Shown here one piece after another: positions 5,790 through 9,876 of a stretch of DNA of 9,876 bases (position 1 is its first letter; every line of letters starts with the position of its first letter). The stretch lies in contig JAJZKS010000043.1 of NCBI GenBank assembly GCA_021850835.1, positions 1 to 9,876 of the forward strand, given 5' to 3'. The position numbers were made by a program, and so were the translations under genes. Under the pieces are notes generated by a model. It was not told the origin of the DNA. It saw nothing but the letters and a program-made list of their open reading frames with translations, and searched no databases. This DNA is from Thermoplasmata archaeon (GTDB lineage: Archaea; Thermoplasmatota; Thermoplasmata; Thermoplasmatales; Thermoplasmataceae).

Positions 5790-6776
5790 ATGACTGAAAA
5801 ATTCCTGGAGGAATATCTTGGTGCAAACAGGATCTGGGAAGCCGGCGGATCAACCATGGTCATCGACAGGTTTTCAGCAGTTCCCTGGGAAATAATTCCA
5901 GACCTTTCTGATTACATAACTTATGTGAAGATTGGCTGGACGCTCTCCATGCTCCTATCTGAGAAGGCTTTGTCGGAACGGATCCAGAAATACCGGAACT
6001 CTGGCATGACCGTATCGCACGGAGGGACCCTGCTGGAAATGGCTGTGTTAAAGGGAAAGATCGATGACTCTCTACTCAAAGTGAAAGACATTGGATTCAA
6101 CTCCATTGAAATCAGCGAGGGCGTATCAGACATGCCAGACAGGATAAAGAAGAGGATTGCTGAATTCGCCCACTCAAACGGGCTGCACCTCAACGTTGAA
6201 GTGGGGAAGAAGAACCCGAGAAACCAACTGAGCCTGGATGAGACTGTGCAGAAGATAGGGGAAGCCAGTGATCTTGAACCGGGATTCATAATTGTTGAAG
6301 GCCGTGAATCTGGAAAGAGCGTAGAGATATTTGACGACCTTGGGGAGATCAAGTGGGACTGGGTGAACAGGATAATGGATGAAAGTCCTAAGGAGAAGAT
6401 AATGTTCGAGGCGCCAATAGAAAGGCAGCAGATAGAATTGGTGATCAGGCTTGGCCCCGGCGTTAACCTCGGCAATGTGTCCATGAACAGCGTCGCCGCA
6501 CTGGAAACACAGAGGAGAGGAATGCGTGGGGATACATTCGGCATTCTGGACACCACCGTTAAAGTGTCCGGCCCACCTTCGAACAAATTTGTCTATTACA
6601 TTGTAGCCAATCACGGACCAATAGATCAGGCTGGGATACTGGAACTTACCGGGATGAACAGAAAAACCCTCCAGACTTCACTTGAGGAGTTGCTTAAGGA
6701 TGGGATAATAAAGGTGAACCCTGACAGGAAGGATATGAGGAAGAAGATATATTCGCTCAACACGGGTTTGCAATAG
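5790..6776 (+). CDS. ComA-family phosphosulfolactate synthase-like protein with C-terminal winged helix
   Basis: Start chosen at ATG 5790 (328 aa), which fits a leaderless message from the TATA at 5757. Residues about 15-255 match the TIM-barrel ComA family, which joins sulfite to PEP to give (2R)-phospho-3-sulfolactate, the first step of coenzyme M and sulfolactate synthesis. Seen: VKIGW (46-50), SHGGT (76-80), IEISEG (106-111), VEVGKK (136-141), VEGRESG (169-175), MFEAP (205-209), VNLGN (225-229) and LETQRRGMRGDT (238-249). Differences from the pattern I recall: the early LDKG reads IDRF (25-28) and GWGT reads GWTL (49-52). After the barrel comes an extra domain of some 65 residues (about 264-328) that looks like a winged helix: YYIVANHGPIDQ, a helix-turn-helix (AGILELTGMNRKTLQTSLEE) and a basic wing (PDRKDMRKKIYSL). 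Ordinary ComA ends at RGDT. The gene diverges from cysH-sat, which makes the sulfite a ComA needs. It may be an enzyme, a regulator, or both; non-synthase ComA relatives also exist (the plant HSA32 type). Confidence 0.85.
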   Translation: MTEKFLEEYLGANRIWEAGGSTMVIDRFSAVPWEIIPDLSDYITYVKIGWTLSMLLSEKALSERIQKYRNSGMTVSHGGTLLEMAVLKGKIDDSLLKVKDIGFNSIEISEGVSDMPDRIKKRIAEFAHSNGLHLNVEVGKKNPRNQLSLDETVQKIGEASDLEPGFIIVEGRESGKSVEIFDDLGEIKWDWVNRIMDESPKEKIMFEAPIERQQIELVIRLGPGVNLGNVSMNSVAALETQRRGMRGDTFGILDTTVKVSGPPSNKFVYYIVANHGPIDQAGILELTGMNRKTLQTSLEELLKDGIIKVNPDRKDMRKKIYSLNTGLQ

Positions 6777-6810
6777 GCTGTAAGCCATGGAAATTTCAGA
6801 TTTACATAGC

Positions 6811-6825
6811 TAACCTTTTTGGTTA
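6811..6825 (+). terminator. possible terminator: small dyad with T5 loop
   Basis: TAACC (6811-6815), TTTTT, GGTTA (6821-6825) is a perfect 5-bp dyad about 35 bp after the comA-like stop and 20 bp before the next gene. The T5 could terminate transcription, or the dyad could be a protein site. No clear TATA box for the following gene is visible, so read-through is also plausible. Confidence 0.3.
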
Positions 6826-6844
6826 CGTAGATGATTGGACAGAA

Positions 6845-7435
6845 ATGGCAGATCATAACGATCTCCGCATGCGCCTTGATTCCACCAATTTTTACAGGAA
6901 ACTGAAATTCCTTAAAAACGAGATCGAACGTTCACGTGGAAAGATACCTTTTAGCATATTTGCTGATCTCCTGAATCGCACTGAAGAAAAGATCAGGACT
7001 CTGGAATATCCAATCTGCCAGATGACCAAGATAACAGTAACATTTTCCAATGGCCTGGACAAGGAAATTGCAACAAACGAATGCATCGCTGCGCTTGCGG
7101 AAGGCAATTCACTTGCCAACTATATTTTCATGAGGTACCCAGCTGCAACAGATTACAAAATGGACAGCCTTGAGTTGACAGGAACCATGCGGAGAAATTA
7201 TGCAGAATCGGCTCCAAAGGAAGAAGCAGCCGTAAAATTCACGCCCACGGAGACAAAATCAGGCCAGGACATCCAGGAGGAAGTGCGAAACCTCAGTGAA
7301 AGGGTAGACAGGATGGAAAAAACCATGACTGAGGAGCTTCCGAAAATAAACAGGAAAATGGATGACCTTGAGGTCAAGATGGATTATCTTTACCATTTCT
7401 TCGTGAAGGACAAGGGCAAAGAGGAAAAGCAATAA
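6845..7435 (+). CDS. hypothetical protein with C-terminal coiled coil
   Basis: 196-aa, strongly charged, soluble protein that I do not recognise. Residues about 10-55 form amphipathic, basic helices (KLKFLKNEIERSR, then LLNRTEEKIRTLE). Residues 60-115 look like a small mixed alpha/beta unit (TKITVTFSNG, then an Ala-rich helix). A Lys/Glu/Pro/Thr-rich linker spans about 120-140, and 142-190 has heptad-like spacing typical of a coiled coil, ending in a Lys/Glu tail. There are two cysteines (C58, C80), no signal peptide and no membrane segment. The ATG at 6845 has no SD; transcription may read through from the comA-like gene 68 bp upstream. It could be an oligomeric scaffold or DNA-associated protein, but nothing in the sequence decides this. 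Codon use resembles its neighbours and the frame is long and unbroken, so I consider it real. Confidence 0.75.
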   Translation: MADHNDLRMRLDSTNFYRKLKFLKNEIERSRGKIPFSIFADLLNRTEEKIRTLEYPICQMTKITVTFSNGLDKEIATNECIAALAEGNSLANYIFMRYPAATDYKMDSLELTGTMRRNYAESAPKEEAAVKFTPTETKSGQDIQEEVRNLSERVDRMEKTMTEELPKINRKMDDLEVKMDYLYHFFVKDKGKEEKQ

Positions 7436-7447
7436 TTTTCACTCCAG

Positions 7448-7452
7448 AAAAA
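7448..7452 (-). terminator. weak T5 terminator after the GtrA-like gene
   Basis: AAAAA on the plus strand gives TTTTT on the minus strand 30 bp after the GtrA-like stop, inside the 46-bp gap between convergent genes. No hairpin. Weak. Confidence 0.25.
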
Positions 7453-7481
7453 CGATTGCCCGTCAATGCAAGTGATGAAAT

Positions 7482-7931
7482 TCAAACCACCCTGATCTTC
7501 CATGTGCTCCTCATCTGAATATAGTAGTTTATCGGGAAAGCGAAGGCGGAACCGAATATGTTGCCCAGCAACGGGCTGAGTGCAAAGAGGGCGAAGAGGA
7601 TGTACTGGATAGCTACGGCAATTGAAACGCCGGCGAGGTTCAGCACTTCAAATTTCCCCATTCTGTAAAGGAATGCAGAAGCGCCTGCCGTGTGCACCCC
7701 CTGGTTCCGTGTAGTCCAGAATTCATCCATAGAAAATTCTATTGCGATCCCTGAAAGAAAAGCCGGGGTAACTGCTAGAAGGTTTGGCAGTTCCGCAAGA
7801 TGGAACAGCACATAGGTTATGAATTCAACCATGAGGAAGCCTATGAATCCGGAGATCGCATATTTCATGGATCTGTGGAGGTTCTGCTCTATCACTCCCT
7901 TTACTACGCCATAGGCTTCCCCACTCTTCAT
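7482..7931 (-). CDS. GtrA-like small membrane protein
   Basis: 149-aa protein with four predicted membrane helices (about 24-44, 50-68, 96-118, 121-138) in the size and layout of the GtrA/DPMS3 family, whose members help move or anchor polyprenyl-linked sugars beside glycosyltransferases. Family-like features are the glycine-rich first helix (ISGFIGF), the polar FSMDEFWTTRN at 66-76 after helix 2, and INYYIQMRSTWKI (134-146) after helix 4, matching the F/L..N..R.W.F ending of GtrA. The ATG at 7931 lacks an SD; TTTATA at 7955-7960 (minus strand) is about 26 bp upstream, suggesting a leaderless transcript. It converges with the 196-aa gene, ending 46 bp from it. No glycosyltransferase is visible in this window, so its partner is unknown. 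Family call moderate to good. Confidence 0.75.
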   Translation of the reverse strand: MKSGEAYGVVKGVIEQNLHRSMKYAISGFIGFLMVEFITYVLFHLAELPNLLAVTPAFLSGIAIEFSMDEFWTTRNQGVHTAGASAFLYRMGKFEVLNLAGVSIAVAIQYILFALFALSPLLGNIFGSAFAFPINYYIQMRSTWKIRVV

Positions 7932-7952
7932 ATTAATAAAATTTGGAAATAA

Positions 7953-7960
7953 GCTATAAA
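7953..7960 (-). promoter_or_regulatory. TATA box of the GtrA-like gene
   Basis: The minus strand reads TTTATAGC here, about 26 bp before the ATG at 7931, with no SD in between. This is the geometry of a leaderless archaeal promoter. Confidence 0.5.
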
Positions 7961-7998
7961 CATGATTCCTTGCCAGTTATGGCATAATACTATAACCT

Positions 7999-8006
7999 AA
8001 AAAAAA
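7999..8006 (-). terminator. T8 terminator downstream of the zinc-ribbon gene
   Basis: Eight A residues on the plus strand are a T8 tract on the minus strand, about 145 bp after the stop of the zinc-ribbon gene and just before the GtrA-like promoter. The 218-bp gap (7932-8149) also contains a 5-bp dyad, CCTGA/TCAGG at 8081-8095; I see no gene in it. Confidence 0.45.
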
Positions 8007-8149
8007 GTAATTGTGAGGATTTAAAATACAACATATCAGGCATTCAGCCCACACAAAGCCTTTGATTCTAAAGTGACTTTCCTGACTTATTCAGGTCAAT
8101 GTTCCATGCATAAGGAGAAATTGGAAAGATGCGAAATAATATGGCACAA

Positions 8150-8815
8150 CTAAGGCCCTGCATTACCTGTATTCGAAGTGGGACCTGCCGGGATTATTGG
8201 TATCCTTCTCCTGCTGAATGCAACAATAACAGACCTGAATGCCATTATGGAATTGAATTCAACCTGAAGCGGAGGCCTGCTGTCCCTAAAATTTATGGTC
8301 ATTGTCTGGTCCACCCTGTTGTACTGGTCTATCTTCACATTATCAACCTCTGTAAGTGGATACATATCTGCGCTTCCCGAATTCCTGAATGAGAAATTCA
8401 ATCCGGAGAAAGTGATCACTGAACCCACTTTTCTAAGGAGAGTTGGCACGGCGAATATCAGTGCCAGGAATATGATGAAATAGTAGGCGTCCAGAAGAAA
8501 TCCCATATATTCCATTACAAAGAAGACACCAAGAATCGCAAAACCGGAAAGGGTGCTCAGTTGCTGGAGTATCCCCCCACCACTTACCTTTATTGTAACA
8601 GGGGCCTGCTGTGAAGTTGTATTTTCGGGCTGGGCTTGCATGTTTCCTGGTTCAGTTTCCTGCATCTGTGTCTCCTGCTCAACAACGGGTGCAGTTTGGC
8701 TGACGCCCGAAGAAACAGGCTTGGGTTCTTCGAATAGAAAGTTTCCACAGTTTTCACATACGGAAGCTGATGACGGGTTTTTGTGTCCGCAGTTTTTGCA
8801 GACGGTTTTTGCCAT
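8150..8815 (-). CDS. zinc-ribbon protein with a membrane hairpin
   Basis: 221-aa protein of unknown function. Seen: an N-terminal zinc ribbon with C6-x2-C9 and C20-x2-C23 (VCKNCGH, VCENCGN), a flexible Gln/Pro/Thr/Glu-rich linker (about 28-75), two adjacent hydrophobic helices (about 90-107 and 111-127) that should cross the membrane as a hairpin, and a C-terminal soluble domain of some 75 residues (about 133-205) with alternating strands and a final helix, followed by a basic SRRR and a Pro/Gly tail. The strand pattern of the C-domain is loosely PH-like, which is a guess. With a hairpin, both the ribbon and the C-domain are on the same, presumably cytosolic, side. The ATG at 8815 starts just before the ribbon, as in most zinc_ribbon proteins; no strong SD. 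It lies 51 bp behind the methyltransferase gene on the same strand and may share its transcript. Confidence 0.8.
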   Translation of the reverse strand: MAKTVCKNCGHKNPSSASVCENCGNFLFEEPKPVSSGVSQTAPVVEQETQMQETEPGNMQAQPENTTSQQAPVTIKVSGGGILQQLSTLSGFAILGVFFVMEYMGFLLDAYYFIIFLALIFAVPTLLRKVGSVITFSGLNFSFRNSGSADMYPLTEVDNVKIDQYNRVDQTMTINFRDSRPPLQVEFNSIMAFRSVIVAFSRRRIPIIPAGPTSNTGNAGP

Positions 8816-8866
8816 GGTATCTCTCTATTAAATCAACACTAATAAGGTAATCGACCCACGTATCCC

Positions 8867-9478
8867 TTAAAGGCTAACCTTCCGGAAGATGTAGTTCAGG
8901 TAGACATGGTTCCCGGGCTGGAAAGTATCCTTGTACACAAGTTTGAACCCGATTCCCTTGACTAACTCGGCCACTTTTTCCCTGTTGTAATATTCAAAAT
9001 ATCTGGCGTAATCTGAATCTCCAACACTTCTCAGCTCATGTCCGCTGCCCTCGATAAGGCCTAAAAACAAAAGGCCACCGGGCTTGAGGAAGTTGCAGAT
9101 CTTCTCAACAAGTGCTTTCGACTCTTCAAATGTTAAATGGATAAGAGAGGAGTATGCCCACGCCCCATCAAACGTACCTTCTCCGAACTGCAGGGACTTC
9201 AGATTGCAAAGGATAGACTTGAAACCCAGCCTGGAAGTCATCGCCACCATTTCCTTTGAGCCATCGATGCAGGTCACATTCAGGCCGTTGTCCCGCAGGA
9301 TGATGGAATCCCTGCCCGGGCCACTTCCAAGGTTTACGACATCCTTTCCATGGAGCCCTGAAACAAATTTCTTTACCGTAGTTACGGGAAACTTCTCCCA
9401 GAAATCCCTTGTTTCCGCGTCGTACAGATCATGAATTGCGTTGTAGGTCCTGAGGGTATTGTCAATTCTTGGGGGCAA
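8867..9478 (-). CDS. class I SAM-dependent methyltransferase
   Basis: 203-aa Rossmann-fold methyltransferase. Seen: an N-terminal helix with TYNAIHDLYDAET (11-23) as in methyltransferase domain 11/25 proteins, motif I VVNLGSGPGRDS (47-58) for SAM, the acidic residue D72 in CIDGS that would hold the SAM ribose, FDGAWAYSSLIHL (103-115) at motif II, and LKPGGLLFLG (131-140) at motif III. It is cytosolic and the substrate is unknown; the family includes methylases of metabolites, quinones and proteins. The only fitting start is TTG at 9478, because an in-frame TGA lies 15 bases upstream and no ATG precedes the conserved region. An A/T-rich TATA-like element about 27 bp upstream and the lack of an SD suggest a leaderless TTG start. 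It follows the partial membrane-protein gene after 37 bp on the same strand and precedes the zinc-ribbon gene. Confidence 0.88.
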   Translation of the reverse strand: MPPRIDNTLRTYNAIHDLYDAETRDFWEKFPVTTVKKFVSGLHGKDVVNLGSGPGRDSIILRDNGLNVTCIDGSKEMVAMTSRLGFKSILCNLKSLQFGEGTFDGAWAYSSLIHLTFEESKALVEKICNFLKPGGLLFLGLIEGSGHELRSVGDSDYARYFEYYNREKVAELVKGIGFKLVYKDTFQPGNHVYLNYIFRKVSL

Positions 9479-9498
9479 TGGGTAGGTTAATCAAAATG

Positions 9499-9510
9499 AA
9501 ATTAAAATTT
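9499..9510 (-). promoter_or_regulatory. TATA-like element before the methyltransferase gene
   Basis: The minus strand reads AAATTTTAATTT here, about 25 bp before the TTG start at 9478, within a 37-bp gap. It fits a leaderless promoter, but the gap is simply A/T-rich, so this is uncertain. Confidence 0.4.
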
Positions 9511-9515
9511 AATCC

Positions 9516-9876
9516 TCATTCAGGCTTTTTTGCGATTCTCCATTTTCTGAATGCTCGCAATTCAAGCAGGACATCAAGAACAACGACGAGAAGGAAGATT
9601 AGATCGAAGAAATAGATCCCCGGGTAAATCTGAGATACGAGGATAGGAAGTTTGATGAATGAAGCCATTGCGGAGAATGAGGCCAGTTCGACCTGGTTCA
9701 CTGCATGAAGCACCGACGGGGGCTGAGCATAGGCCGTGAGTACATTTCCTGGTATGTTGAAAGCACTCCCGTTCATGGTGTAGTTGAAGTATGGCTCTGC
9801 GAGGTAATATATCCCGACCCCTGACAAGCTTGCCTGATAGTTCACTGAAAGGCTCTGTCCCGGCTTAAGGGATGGC
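9516..9876 (-). CDS. membrane-anchored surface protein, C-terminal part (continues past right edge)
   Basis: Partial: the frame stays open to the right edge, so the GTG at 9845 is not a likely start. The visible residues begin with a polar, strand-like segment rich in Ser/Asn/Tyr/Pro/Gly (SLKPGQSLSV, then YYLAEPYFNYTMNG), as in extracytoplasmic beta-sandwich domains. A helical stretch with moderate hydrophobicity follows, then one clear transmembrane helix near the end (FFDLIFLLVVVLDVLLEL, about visible residues 74-91 from the GTG), and a basic cytosolic tail (RAFRKWRIAKKPE). The layout is that of a protein held by a C-terminal helix with its bulk outside the cell. NYT at 21-23 and NGS at 25-27 are N-glycosylation sequons. 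I do not recognise the family. Its strand and 37-bp spacing suggest it lies upstream of the methyltransferase and zinc-ribbon genes. Confidence 0.75.
   Translation of the reverse strand, partial: PSLKPGQSLSVNYQASLSGVGIYYLAEPYFNYTMNGSAFNIPGNVLTAYAQPPSVLHAVNQVELASFSAMASFIKLPILVSQIYPGIYFFDLIFLLVVVLDVLLELRAFRKWRIAKKPE

Noticed and set aside
5921..6586. 221-aa minus-strand reading frame opposite the ComA-like gene.
   Set aside because: Shadow of a gene with strong family motifs; Ser/Pro-rich with no recognisable domain.
7472..7495. Possible box C/D guide RNA: GTGATGA (7472-7478) and CTGA (7492-7495) between convergent genes.
   Set aside because: No C' box, no terminal stem, and the CTGA falls inside the GtrA-like coding region; the motifs are short enough for chance.
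8129..8392. 87-aa plus-strand reading frame preceded by AAGGAG.
   Set aside because: Almost wholly antisense to the zinc-ribbon gene; SD spacing is poor and the product has no recognisable feature.
1..9876. tRNA, rRNA, CRISPR arrays, transposons or phage genes anywhere in the window.
   Set aside because: No TTCGA-arm/acceptor pairing, regular direct repeats, transposase motifs or phage structural genes were seen by eye.

Overview
The window looks archaeal, most probably from a member of the Thermoplasmata (Thermoplasmatales-like). The evidence is AT-rich TATA-type elements about 25-30 bp upstream of start codons, several genes with no Shine-Dalgarno (SD) site that look leaderless, GGTGA/AGGTG-type SD sites where leaders exist, oligo-T terminators, heavy use of AGG/AGA and ATA codons, and an archaeal ComA-family protein. 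The lineage is an inference from these traits; there is no rRNA or other marker gene here.

Left region (1-2950), a catabolic module: the C-terminal part of an MFS transporter (N-terminus outside the window) is followed on the same strand by a DUF6282-type amidohydrolase-like protein and a nitrilase-superfamily amidohydrolase that overlap by one base (TAATG). Together they suggest uptake and hydrolysis of an organic nitrogen compound (amide, carbamoyl or similar); the substrate is unknown. The nitrilase gene is followed by an A/T dyad with a T7 run. The next intergenic stretch holds a perfect 8+8 bp palindrome, an SD and a start codon immediately followed by a stop, and then the 5' half of a second MFS gene. 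That gene loses its recognisable sequence after the central loop and runs into the 3' end of the convergent sat gene, so it is called a pseudogene.

Centre (3797-6776), a sulfur module: sat (ATP sulfurylase) and cysH (APS-reductase type, with CC...CxxC cluster cysteines and a C-terminal ECGLH) form a two-gene minus-strand operon with 1 nt between them. Divergently transcribed from the same 126-bp promoter region is a ComA (phosphosulfolactate synthase)-like protein with an additional C-terminal winged-helix domain. Sat plus CysH turn sulfate into sulfite, and sulfite is the substrate of ComA enzymes, so the pieces form a coherent route. The fused DNA-binding domain and two dyads in the shared promoter also raise the possibility that the ComA-like protein is a sulfur or PEP-responsive regulator. 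This is the most interesting part of the window.

Right region (6845-9876), accessory and hypothetical genes: a 196-aa coiled-coil-tailed protein of unknown function (+), a small GtrA-like four-helix membrane protein (-), a zinc-ribbon protein with a membrane hairpin (-), a class I SAM-dependent methyltransferase with a TTG start (-), and the C-terminal end of a surface-exposed, membrane-anchored protein (-) that continues past the right edge. No tRNA, rRNA, CRISPR array, transposase or origin was seen.
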